From contig PMTP01000047.1 of assembly GCA_003167305.1 (NCBI GenBank), forward strand, positions 9,515 to 20,853: a stretch of DNA of 11,339 nt. The letters are read 5' to 3'. Source of the DNA: Acidobacteriaceae bacterium. Lineage in GTDB: Bacteria > Acidobacteriota > Terriglobia > Terriglobales > Acidobacteriaceae. The translations under genes were made by a program, and so were the position numbers. Under the pieces are notes generated by a model, which saw nothing but the letters and a program-made list of their open reading frames with translations, ran no database searches and had not been told where the DNA came from. Shown here one piece after another: positions 4,826 to 11,339 of the stretch (position 1 is its first letter; each line of letters begins with the position of its first letter).

Positions 4826-6598
4826 ATGCAGCCAACATCCTCCAAGCCATTTTCTTACGAAGCTTTTCCCATCTCTGGCGTAGTGGCGTATTTCTCGATG
4901 GAAATCGCCATCAACCCCGGAATGCCCACCTACTCCGGCGGGCTGGGGGTTCTTGCCGGGGACACGCTACGCTCCATGGCCGACCTGGGCGTTCCCCTGG
5001 TGGCCTTCTCGCTGGTTCATCGCAAGGGCTACTTCCAGCAGCATCTGGACGCATCCGGCTTTCAGAGCGAGGATATCCAGCCGTGGAACCCATCCGACTT
5101 TTGCGTCGAAGAGAAGGCGCGGGTTACGGTTTCCGTGGAAGGCAGAACGGTGACGGTGCGCTGTTGGCGCTATGACCTGGTGGGCCGCTATGGGCACGTG
5201 GTGCCAATCTATCTGCTGGACACGGACTTGGAGGGCAACTCGGGCTGGGATCGCGGCCTCACCGATCACCTCTACGGCGGCGACACCAACTACCGCTTGC
5301 AGCAGGAGATTGTGCTGGGCATGGGCGGAGTGCGCATGGTCCATGCGCTCGGCTACCGGGTCAACGTCTACCACATGAACGAGGGCCACGCGGCGCTGCT
5401 CACGCTGGGCCTGCTGGAGCGCCAGTTGGGCGGCGGACCGCTGGGCGCGGCCACGGAGACCGACATCGAGCAGGTGCGCAAGAAGTGCGTCTTCACCACC
5501 CACACACCGGTTCCGGCCGGCCATGACCGCTTCTTCACCGAGCAGGCCATTCGCATCCTGGGCGGCGACCGCACGTCGCGCCTGGAAACGCTGGGCTGTT
5601 TTCGCGACGGAATGCTGAACTTGACGCTACTGGCGCTGCGCTTCTCACGCTATGCCAACGGCGTGGCCCTGCAACATGCAAAAATCTCCCGCGAGATGTT
5701 TCCGGAGTTTCCCATTGATTCGATCACCAACGGCGTGCATGCGCCCACTTGGGTCTCCGATACCTTCCAGCAAATGCTGGATACGCACATCTCCTCGTGG
5801 CGGCGCGATACTCTTTATCTGCGCAACGCCATCGACCTGTCCGTGCAGGATATACTTGCGGCTCATGCCTCGAACAAGGAAGCATTGCTCGCCGAAGTGG
5901 CCCGGCGAACTCATCACGCACTCGATCCCAAGGTGCTCACACTGGGTTTTGCCCGCCGCGCCGCTACCTATAAGCGGGCGACGCTTTTGTTTACCGATCC
6001 CAGGCGCCTCCAGGAGATTGCCGCCAAGGCCGGCGGACTGCAGATTCTCTACGCCGGCAAGGCCCATCCCCAGGACGAGCCCGGCAAGGCGCTGATCCAG
6101 CAGGTCGTCGCCGATGCCGCACGGCTCTCGAACGATTTGCTGCGCATCATTTATCTGGAAAACTACGACTGGGATCTGGGCGCATTGATGACCGCCGGCG
6201 TGGATGTGTGGGTGAACACGCCGCGCCGGCCCTACGAGGCCTCGGGCACCAGCGGCATGAAGGCCGCGCTCAACGGCATTCCCAGCCTGTCGATTCTGGA
6301 TGGCTGGTGGATCGAGGGCTGCATCGAGGGCTTCACCGGCTGGGCCATCGAAGACGGCGCCAGCGACGCCGAGGAGGCCAACTCGCTTTACAATAAGCTG
6401 GAAACAGCGGTGTTGCCGCTCTACCTGGATGCGCCGGAGAAGTGGGCCGGCCTGATGCGCACCACGGTGGCCTTCAACGGCTCCTATTTCAATACCAACC
6501 GCATGGCCCGGCAGTACACCCGCAACGCCTACTACCCGGTGAAGCTGATCGAGAGGGTCAAGAGCTGGAAGAAGCCGCCGCGGGCTGAGGGGGCTTGA
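4826..6598 (+). CDS. glgP: Alpha-glucan (glycogen/maltodextrin) phosphorylase, short form
   Basis: A 590-residue GT35 family enzyme that releases glucose 1-phosphate from alpha-1,4-glucans using phosphate and pyridoxal phosphate. Visible signatures: [22 protein letters not shown] (about 24-45), [10 protein letters not shown] (183-192), [14 protein letters not shown] (223-236), [11 protein letters not shown] (299-309), [11 protein letters not shown] (374-384), [13 protein letters not shown] (409-421), and EASGTSGMK (471-479) in which K479 is the expected PLP-bound lysine. It is near the 600 residues usual for the short, archaeal-type subfamily and lacks the extra N-terminal domain (DUF3417) of the 850-residue bacterial forms. 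The ATG at 4826 has GGAGG ten bases upstream; the longer frame from 4697 adds a non-conserved, low-quality 43 residues. No other glycogen gene is adjacent, so it is probably monocistronic. Confidence 0.95.
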   Translation: MQPTSSKPFSYEAFPISGVVAYFSMEIAINPGMPTYSGGLGVLAGDTLRSMADLGVPLVAFSLVHRKGYFQQHLDASGFQSEDIQPWNPSDFCVEEKARVTVSVEGRTVTVRCWRYDLVGRYGHVVPIYLLDTDLEGNSGWDRGLTDHLYGGDTNYRLQQEIVLGMGGVRMVHALGYRVNVYHMNEGHAALLTLGLLERQLGGGPLGAATETDIEQVRKKCVFTTHTPVPAGHDRFFTEQAIRILGGDRTSRLETLGCFRDGMLNLTLLALRFSRYANGVALQHAKISREMFPEFPIDSITNGVHAPTWVSDTFQQMLDTHISSWRRDTLYLRNAIDLSVQDILAAHASNKEALLAEVARRTHHALDPKVLTLGFARRAATYKRATLLFTDPRRLQEIAAKAGGLQILYAGKAHPQDEPGKALIQQVVADAARLSNDLLRIIYLENYDWDLGALMTAGVDVWVNTPRRPYEASGTSGMKAALNGIPSLSILDGWWIEGCIEGFTGWAIEDGASDAEEANSLYNKLETAVLPLYLDAPEKWAGLMRTTVAFNGSYFNTNRMARQYTRNAYYPVKLIERVKSWKKPPRAEGA

Positions 6599-6603
6599 GA
6601 ACC

Positions 6604-6623
6604 AGGGACTAGGCCTAGTCCCT
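6604..6623. terminator. Perfect 20-bp palindrome between convergent genes
   Basis: AGGGACTA-GGCC-TAGTCCCT is a perfect palindrome giving an 8-bp stem with a 4-base loop on either strand, extendable by ACC/GGT across a single-base bulge. It fills most of the 28-bp gap between the stops of glgP and the RND permease, so it may end transcription from both sides. Neither strand has a following U-run, so the terminator role is inferred from position. Confidence 0.45.
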
Positions 6624-6626
6624 CGG

Positions 6627-9600
6627 TCAGTCTCCCGGCGCATCTTCCAGTTCCGTGCCAATTCGGTGCAGCTTCATCACCCGCCATTGCAGGCGGTCGA
6701 AGAAGAGGTAGACGACTGGGGTAGTGAACAGCGTCAGCATCTGCGAGACGATGAGGCCGCCGACGATGGTGATGCCCAGCGGCTTGCGCAGCTCCGAGCC
6801 CACGCCCATGCCGATGGCCAGCGGCAATCCGCCGAAGAGCGCGGCCATGGTGGTCATCATGATGGGGCGGAAGCGCAGCAGGCAGGCCTGATAAATGGCC
6901 TCGACCGGTGGCAAACCCTGTTCGCGCTCGGCCTGCAAGGCAAAGTCGATCATCATGATGGCGTTCTTTTTCACGATGCCAATCAGCAGGATAATGCCGA
7001 TCAGCGCGATAACACTCAGGTCTGTTCCGGTCAGCATCAAAGCCAGAACCGCTCCCACGCCGGCCGGAGGGATGGTGGAGAGAATCGTCAGCGGATGGAT
7101 CAGGCTCTCATAGAGAATGCCGAGGACGATGTAGACCGCGGTCAGCGCGGCCAAAATCAGCCAGGGCATATTGTTCTTCGAATCCTGGAAGGCCTGCGCG
7201 GTTCCCTGGAAGGTGGGGTGAATCGTCGAGGGCATTCCCATCTCGCGCTGGGCCTTTTCGAGCGCGGTGACGGCGTCGCCCAGAGCCACATTGGGGGCCA
7301 GGTTGAAGCTGAGTGTCACGGCCGGATACTGGCCCTGATGGTTGACCTGGAGCGCGGTCCGCTGCTGCTCGAATTTGGCAATGGTGGAGAGTGGAACCAT
7401 CGACCCTGTCGAGGATTTGACGAAGATTCCGTTCAGCGAGTCGGGACTGAGCTGATACTTGGGATCAACTTCCATCACCACGAAATACTGATTCAGCGCG
7501 GTGTACATGGTGGAGACTTCGCGCTGGCCGAAGGCGTCGTAGAGCACCTGGTCGATGGCCAAAGCGGTGATGCCGAGGCGCGAGGCGGAGTCGCGGTCGA
7601 TGACCAGGTTGGCGGCGAGGCCCTGGTTTTGCTGGTCGCTGTTCGCATCGCGCAGCTCGGGCATGGATCTCACGCGGTTGAGCAGTTGCGGCGCCCAGGC
7701 ATTCAGCTCATTGAGGTTCTCATCGGAGAGAGTGTACTGGTACTGCGCGGCGGAGCCGCGTCCGCCGATCTGGAACTCTTGCTGAACCTGAAGGATGAGG
7801 ACAGCACCGGGCACGCTACTGAGTTTGCCGCGGAGGCGATTGACGACCTGGTCGGCGGAGACGCGGCCGGGGCGCTGATTGAGAGGCTTAAGAGCGATGA
7901 ACATATTGCCGATGTTGGAGCTGCCGCCGCCCGGTCCGCCGCCGCCGACAAAGGCGGTGACCGACTGAATGGCCGGATCGTCGAGGACCATCTGGGCAAG
8001 CTGCTGCTGCTTGACCTTCATGGAGTCGAAGCTGATGTCCTGCGCGGCGCGCGTTTGCCCGCCCATGCGACCGGTGTCCTGCTGCGGAAAGAAGCCGAAG
8101 GGCACAATCGTGAAGAGGTAGACATTGAGTCCGATGGTGCCGATCACCACACACAAAATCAAAAACTGATGGCGCAAGACCCAGCGAAGGCCAACCGCAT
8201 ATTCGTTGTGCAGCCAATTGAAAGCGCGCTCGGTGGCGCGATAGATAGAACCGTGGCGGCTCTCGTCGCGCGATTTGAGAAACCTGGCGCAGAGCATCGG
8301 CGTGGCGGTCAGCGAGACCAGCAGCGAGACGGCGATGGCCACCGAGAGGGTGACGGCGAACTCGCGGAAGAGCTTGCCGACGATGCCGCCCATCAAAAGA
8401 ATCGGAGTGAAGACGGCGATCAAGGACAAACTCATGGAGAGCACCGTGAAGCCGATCTCCTTGGATCCCTTCATCGCCGCTTCGTAGGGCATGTCGCCCA
8501 TTTCGAGGTAGCGCGTGATGTTCTCGATGACCACAATGGCGTCGTCCACCACAAAGCCGGTGGCGATGGTCAGCGCCATCAGCGAGAGGTTGTCGATTGT
8601 GTAGCCCAGCAGCCACATCACGCCGAAGGTGCCCACCAGCGAGAGCGGCACGGCCACCGACGGAATGATGGTGGCCCAGATCTCGCGCAGGAAGAGAAAG
8701 ACCACCAGCACCACCAGCAAAACGCTGATGCAGAGCGAAATCTCCACGTCGCGCACGCTGGAGCGAATGGTGGTGGTGCGGTCCACGGCCACATCGATAT
8801 GGATGGTGGGCGGGATGGCGGCCTGCAGGCGCGGCATCTCGGCCATCACGTTGTCCACGGTCGAGATGACGTTGGCGCCGGGAATCTTGAAGACGATGAT
8901 CAGGATCGCGTCCTTCAACTGGCCGGTGCCCTTGGCGGTGTTGATGCCGCTGACGCCGGCGTTGCGAATGTCGGCGACGCTGTCTGTGACCGTGCCCAGG
9001 TCACTGACGCGCACCGGCGCACCGGTCTGCTGGTTATAGCCGGCGATGATGGGAGCATAGTCGCTGGCCTTGAATATCTGATCGTTATCGCTGATCTGCC
9101 AGCGATGGCTCGCGTCCTGAAAGGCTCCTTTGGGGCGGTTGGCGTTGGCGCCGGCCAGAGCCGTACGCACCGCCTCCAGGCCCACGCCGTTCGCGCCCAA
9201 TTGCATCGGATTCAGCTCGACGCGGACCGAAGGACTGGAGCTACCGCCGACGAAGACCTGGCCCACGCCGTTGATCTGCGAGATCTTCTGCGCCAGAATC
9301 GAGTTGGCCTTGTCATAGACCTGCACCTTGGGTATCACATCCGAGGTCAGCGTAAGAATCAGGATCGGCGCTTCGGCGGGATTGGCCTTGCGATAGCTGG
9401 GGTTCTGCGGCAGGTAAGATGGCAACTGACTGCGCGCCGCGTTGATTGAGGCCTGCACGTCGCGGGCGGCGGCGTCGATGTTGCGATTGATGTCGAATTG
9501 CAGAGCGACCGAGGCTGCGCCCAGCGAACTGGCCGAGGTCATCTGATTCACGCCGGCGATGCGTCCGAACTGGCGTTCCAGCGGCGTGGCGACCGACGAG

Positions 9601-9779
9601 GCCATCGTCTCCGGACTTGCGCCGGGCATGCCCGCGCCCACGCCAATGACCGGGAAGTCGACATTGGGAAGCGAAGCCACGGGCAGCAGCGAGTAAGCCA
9701 CCGAGCCAGCCATGAGAAGCGCCAGGCTGAGCAGCGAAGTGGCTACCGGCCGCTGAATAAATGGTGCGGAGAGATGCAT
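6627..9779 (-). CDS. RND efflux pump permease, HAE-1 family, MdtB/MdtC-like
   Basis: A full-length inner-membrane proton antiporter of 1050 residues, the size usual for AcrB/MdtB/MdtC. It starts MHLSAPFIQRPVATSLL (TM1), then a porter domain with DFPVIGVGAGMPGASPETMA (41-60) and VATPLERQFGRIAGV, very like MdtC. TM2-TM6 cover about 345-500, and TM4 carries the proton-relay pair D412-D413 (GFVVDDAIVVIEN). A second porter domain follows, then TM8-TM12 (about 870-1030) with the relay lysine K938 in GIVKKNAIMMIDFA. All three relay residues are present, so the pump should be active. Such permeases trimerise and work with a periplasmic adaptor and a TolC-like channel, neither seen here. A short insertion near 277-290 (GVSGINTAKGTGQ) is absent from E. 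coli MdtC as I remember it. GGGAAG lies seven bases before the ATG. Repeat copy B lies in its upstream region. Confidence 0.95.
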   Translation of the reverse strand: MHLSAPFIQRPVATSLLSLALLMAGSVAYSLLPVASLPNVDFPVIGVGAGMPGASPETMASSVATPLERQFGRIAGVNQMTSASSLGAASVALQFDINRNIDAAARDVQASINAARSQLPSYLPQNPSYRKANPAEAPILILTLTSDVIPKVQVYDKANSILAQKISQINGVGQVFVGGSSSPSVRVELNPMQLGANGVGLEAVRTALAGANANRPKGAFQDASHRWQISDNDQIFKASDYAPIIAGYNQQTGAPVRVSDLGTVTDSVADIRNAGVSGINTAKGTGQLKDAILIIVFKIPGANVISTVDNVMAEMPRLQAAIPPTIHIDVAVDRTTTIRSSVRDVEISLCISVLLVVLVVFLFLREIWATIIPSVAVPLSLVGTFGVMWLLGYTIDNLSLMALTIATGFVVDDAIVVIENITRYLEMGDMPYEAAMKGSKEIGFTVLSMSLSLIAVFTPILLMGGIVGKLFREFAVTLSVAIAVSLLVSLTATPMLCARFLKSRDESRHGSIYRATERAFNWLHNEYAVGLRWVLRHQFLILCVVIGTIGLNVYLFTIVPFGFFPQQDTGRMGGQTRAAQDISFDSMKVKQQQLAQMVLDDPAIQSVTAFVGGGGPGGGSSNIGNMFIALKPLNQRPGRVSADQVVNRLRGKLSSVPGAVLILQVQQEFQIGGRGSAAQYQYTLSDENLNELNAWAPQLLNRVRSMPELRDANSDQQNQGLAANLVIDRDSASRLGITALAIDQVLYDAFGQREVSTMYTALNQYFVVMEVDPKYQLSPDSLNGIFVKSSTGSMVPLSTIAKFEQQRTALQVNHQGQYPAVTLSFNLAPNVALGDAVTALEKAQREMGMPSTIHPTFQGTAQAFQDSKNNMPWLILAALTAVYIVLGILYESLIHPLTILSTIPPAGVGAVLALMLTGTDLSVIALIGIILLIGIVKKNAIMMIDFALQAEREQGLPPVEAIYQACLLRFRPIMMTTMAALFGGLPLAIGMGVGSELRKPLGITIVGGLIVSQMLTLFTTPVVYLFFDRLQWRVMKLHRIGTELEDAPGD

Positions 9780-9805
9780 CTTTTAGCTTCCCGATGAACT
9801 AAGTA

Positions 9806-9861
9806 CGGTTGAGGTTTGAGGTATCCCAAGTCTCAAAATCGAGACCTGGGGCACCCAAATA
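9806..9861 (-). repeat. Dispersed hairpin repeat, copy B
   Basis: On the minus strand it reads TATTTGGGTGCCCCA, then a loop, and ends in AACCTCAACCG (9816-9806). Arms 9855-9841 and 9834-9820 form a 15-bp stem (12 Watson-Crick pairs, 2 G-U, 1 C-A mismatch) around a 6-base loop. It lies 17 bases after the stop of the small membrane gene and 26 bases before the start of the full-length RND gene, so it will sit in that gene's leader if the genes are co-transcribed. Confidence 0.7.
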
Positions 9862-9878
9862 TTTGGAAGTGTCCAGAA

Positions 9879-10286
9879 TCAGCGCCTGCCCCATCGCAAA
9901 ACCGGAATAATGATAGAGGAGGCTCCCCACAACAAGAGCATAAGACCGTTTAACAGGACAAAAAAAATGCGTTCTCCATGTTGCGCATTAAAACTTGCTG
10001 CAAACAAACAGAAAGATTCTCCCAGCGCAAAAAGTGGCAGAATTACTATCATAAAAAACGGAAGTTCGAAGCTATTCATGAAGCTATTCATCAAGTTCAT
10101 CGAATTGAGAGCACACTTTACTGCAAGCCAAAGTACGTAGCAGGCGAAATTTGCGCCGCTGAAGTAATAAAGCAATCTGGTTCGGACGCCTCGATGCTTC
10201 AACCACCAACATATTCCCGAAACAGGCACTCCCAATAAGACGAAATGCTCAATTTCTCTTGGATACAACCAGATCGTAGTATTCAT
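9879..10286 (-). CDS. Hypothetical four-helix membrane protein, AT-rich
   Basis: A 135-residue protein with four predicted membrane segments: about residues 13-29, 38-58, 74-98 and 107-129. A basic loop (KHRGVRTR, 30-37) and a basic C-terminus (RWGRR) suggest cytoplasmic ends. Its ATG has GAGG seven bases upstream. I recognise no family. Base composition differs sharply from its neighbours: by hand count 9961-10260 is about 42% GC, whereas a 60-base sample of the adjacent RND gene (9541-9600) is 67%. It separates two related RND genes and is bracketed by hairpin repeats B and C, so it is probably a late insertion and not a pump component, although a pump accessory role cannot be excluded. Confidence 0.75.
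   Translation of the reverse strand: MNTTIWLYPREIEHFVLLGVPVSGICWWLKHRGVRTRLLYYFSGANFACYVLWLAVKCALNSMNLMNSFMNSFELPFFMIVILPLFALGESFCLFAASFNAQHGERIFFVLLNGLMLLLWGASSIIIPVLRWGRR
10068..10091 (-). repeat. In-frame 12-bp tandem duplication
   Basis: Two perfect adjacent copies of GAAGCTATTCAT (plus strand) duplicate four codons in the small membrane gene, giving MNSF-MNSF at about residues 67-74, just before the third membrane segment. It looks like a recent slippage duplication. Confidence 0.7.
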
Positions 10287-10341
10287 TTATCTGCCTCACA
10301 GTCAGATAATGCATACCCTGTGGATTCTGCGAAACGGACTG

Positions 10342-10411
10342 CGGTTGAGGTTCGATGATTTCCATCCAAGCCGCAAAAACAAGAACGCGGCGAGGGTGGG
10401 GCACCCAAATA
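10342..10411 (-). repeat. Dispersed hairpin repeat, copy C
   Basis: On the minus strand it begins TATTTGGGTGCCCCA, identical over 15 bases to copy B, and ends with AACCTCAACCG (10352-10342). The stem is weaker: GCCGC/GCGGC next to a 12-base loop, then CC/GG and ACC/GGU separated by mismatches. It starts only four bases after the stop codon of the partial RND gene and lies in the gap before the small membrane gene. Confidence 0.65.
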
Positions 10412-10415
10412 CGAG

Positions 10416-11339
10416 CTAAAGGCCAGACTCGGGGACCTGATCCCTGTTCCCTGTTCCCTGTTCCCTGATTTCCCGCGGCTTCAACCGCTGGGCCAGTTTG
10501 TCGAAGTAAAGGTAGATGACCGGCACGGTGTAAAGCGTAAGCGCCTGTGACATAATCAGCCCGCCGACGATGGTGATGCCCAGCGGCTTGCGCAGTTCGG
10601 CGCCCACGCCGCCGCCCAGCCAGAGCGGCAAACCGCCCAGCATCGCGGCCATGGTGGTCATCAGAATCGGCCTGAAACGCAACTGGCAGGCCTGGAAGAT
10701 GGCCTCTTCGGCGGACTTGCCTTCGCCGCGCTCGGCCTGCAAGGCAAAGTCGATCATCATGATGGCGTTCTTCTGCACAATGCCGATCAGCAGAATGATG
10801 CCGATCAGTGCAATCACGCTGAATTCGGTGTGCGTAATCATCAGCGCAAGCAGCGCGCCTACGCCCGCCGAAGGCAGCGAGGAGATGATGGTGATGGGGT
10901 GGATGTAGCTCTCGTAGAGCACGCCCAGCACGATGTAGACGGTGATCAGCGCGGCCAGAATCAGCAGCGGCTCGTTGGCGAGCGAAGTCTGGAAGGCCGC
11001 GGCTGTACCCTGGAAGCTGGCGTTGATGGCGGTCGGTATCTGGATGCGCTGCTCAACGCGCTTCATCGCTTCGACCGCATCGCCCAGCGCCTTGCCCGGC
11101 GCTAGATTGAAGCTGACCACAGTGGAGGGGAATTGGCCCTGGTGGCCGATGGCCAGTTGCGCCTTCGTCTGCTCCCAGTGAGCCACCATGCTGAGCGGAA
11201 CTTGCGTGCCGTTGCCCGACTTGACGTAAAGATTGTTCAGCGTCGTGGGATCGGTCTGGAAGTTCGGACCGACCTCCATCACCACGTGGTACTGGTTGAG
11301 CTGGGTGAAGATGGTCGAGACCTGGCGCTGGCCGAAGGC
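10416..11339 (-). CDS. RND efflux pump permease, MdtB/MdtC-like (partial, N-terminal part beyond window)
   Basis: The frame is open to the window edge, giving 307 C-terminal residues. It aligns end to end with residues about 749-1035 of the permease at 6627-9779: AFGQRQVSTIFTQLNQY, then HQGQFPSTVVSFNLAPG, YIVLGVLYESYIHPITI, GIVQKNAIMMIDFALQAER and ELRKPLGITIVGG. The relay lysine of TM10 is kept (VQKNA). The TM4 aspartates lie outside the window. Two different permeases in tandem is the MdtB-MdtC arrangement, in which the subunits form a mixed trimer. The last 15 or so residues (IREQGTGNRDQ onward) do not belong to the family: they are encoded by a 7-bp tandem repeat and run to a stop four bases from repeat copy C. 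Confidence 0.95.
   Translation of the reverse strand, partial: AFGQRQVSTIFTQLNQYHVVMEVGPNFQTDPTTLNNLYVKSGNGTQVPLSMVAHWEQTKAQLAIGHQGQFPSTVVSFNLAPGKALGDAVEAMKRVEQRIQIPTAINASFQGTAAAFQTSLANEPLLILAALITVYIVLGVLYESYIHPITIISSLPSAGVGALLALMITHTEFSVIALIGIILLIGIVQKNAIMMIDFALQAERGEGKSAEEAIFQACQLRFRPILMTTMAAMLGGLPLWLGGGVGAELRKPLGITIVGGLIMSQALTLYTVPVIYLYFDKLAQRLKPREIREQGTGNRDQVPESGL
10441..10468 (-). repeat. 7-bp tandem repeat (TCCCTGT, four units)
   Basis: Three perfect TCCCTGT units and a fourth differing in its last base. On the coding strand it reads AACAGGG repeats and supplies the tail REQGTGNRD of the partial RND permease. The unit length of 7 means that gain or loss of a unit shifts the frame and changes the end of the protein. 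Confidence 0.8.

Noticed and set aside
5645..6661. 338-codon minus-strand open frame
   Set aside because: It is antisense to the well-supported phosphorylase and has no domain signature.
6666..9449. 927-codon plus-strand open frame opposite the RND permease
   Set aside because: It is antisense to a gene with clear RND motifs; its His/Asp/Gly-rich composition is the usual reverse-frame artefact of GC-rich coding sequence.
1..11339. CRISPR arrays, tRNA, rRNA, insertion sequences, toxin-antitoxin or defence genes
   Set aside because: None seen on reading both strands: no regularly spaced repeats, no transposase or nuclease motifs, no tRNA-like CCA-ended cloverleaf.

Overview
The window looks like part of a chromosome of a GC-rich Gram-negative soil-type bacterium, most likely an Acidobacteriota (Terriglobia). 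This is an inference from several traits together: GC-rich coding sequence, a secreted PEP-CTERM protein, tandem MdtB/MdtC-like RND pump genes, an ECF sigma/anti-sigma pair of a style I associate with that phylum, and intergenic repeats built around TGGGGCACCC and AACAGGG. No plasmid, phage, CRISPR, rRNA or tRNA signature is visible.

Layout. Positions 1-2798 are a minus-strand series, read from high to low coordinates: a 284-residue conserved-looking protein of unknown function (2798-1944), a leader hairpin, a DUF1360-like small membrane protein (1813-1460), a 56-residue candidate membrane peptide (1455-1285), an ECF sigma factor with its own extended -10 promoter and a TTG start (1185-601), and a zinc-finger transmembrane anti-sigma factor cut by the window edge (535-1). 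A 533-bp AT-rich divergent intergenic region follows, holding two structured elements and an operator-like dyad. The plus strand then carries a glycine-rich PEP-CTERM secreted protein (3332-4417) and a short-form alpha-glucan phosphorylase (4826-6598). That gene converges on a full-length RND permease on the minus strand (9779-6627), with only 28 bp and a perfect 20-bp palindrome between them. Upstream of the permease on the minus strand lie an AT-rich four-helix membrane protein (10286-9879) and the C-terminal third of a second, closely related RND permease (11339-10416).

The two RND genes would normally form one MdtB/MdtC-like inner-membrane pump operon with an adaptor (MFP) gene upstream, outside this window. 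Here the pair is split by the small AT-rich gene. The sigma/anti-sigma pair is an autonomous extracytoplasmic regulatory switch whose targets cannot be read from the window.

The main unexplained structure is a dispersed hairpin repeat. Three clear copies (4464-4521, 9806-9861, 10342-10411) and two decayed ones each lie just 3' of a gene in the clear cases, all in the same orientation relative to that gene. The stem bases differ between copies but stay complementary. Two of the copies bracket the AT-rich gene that separates the two RND permeases.
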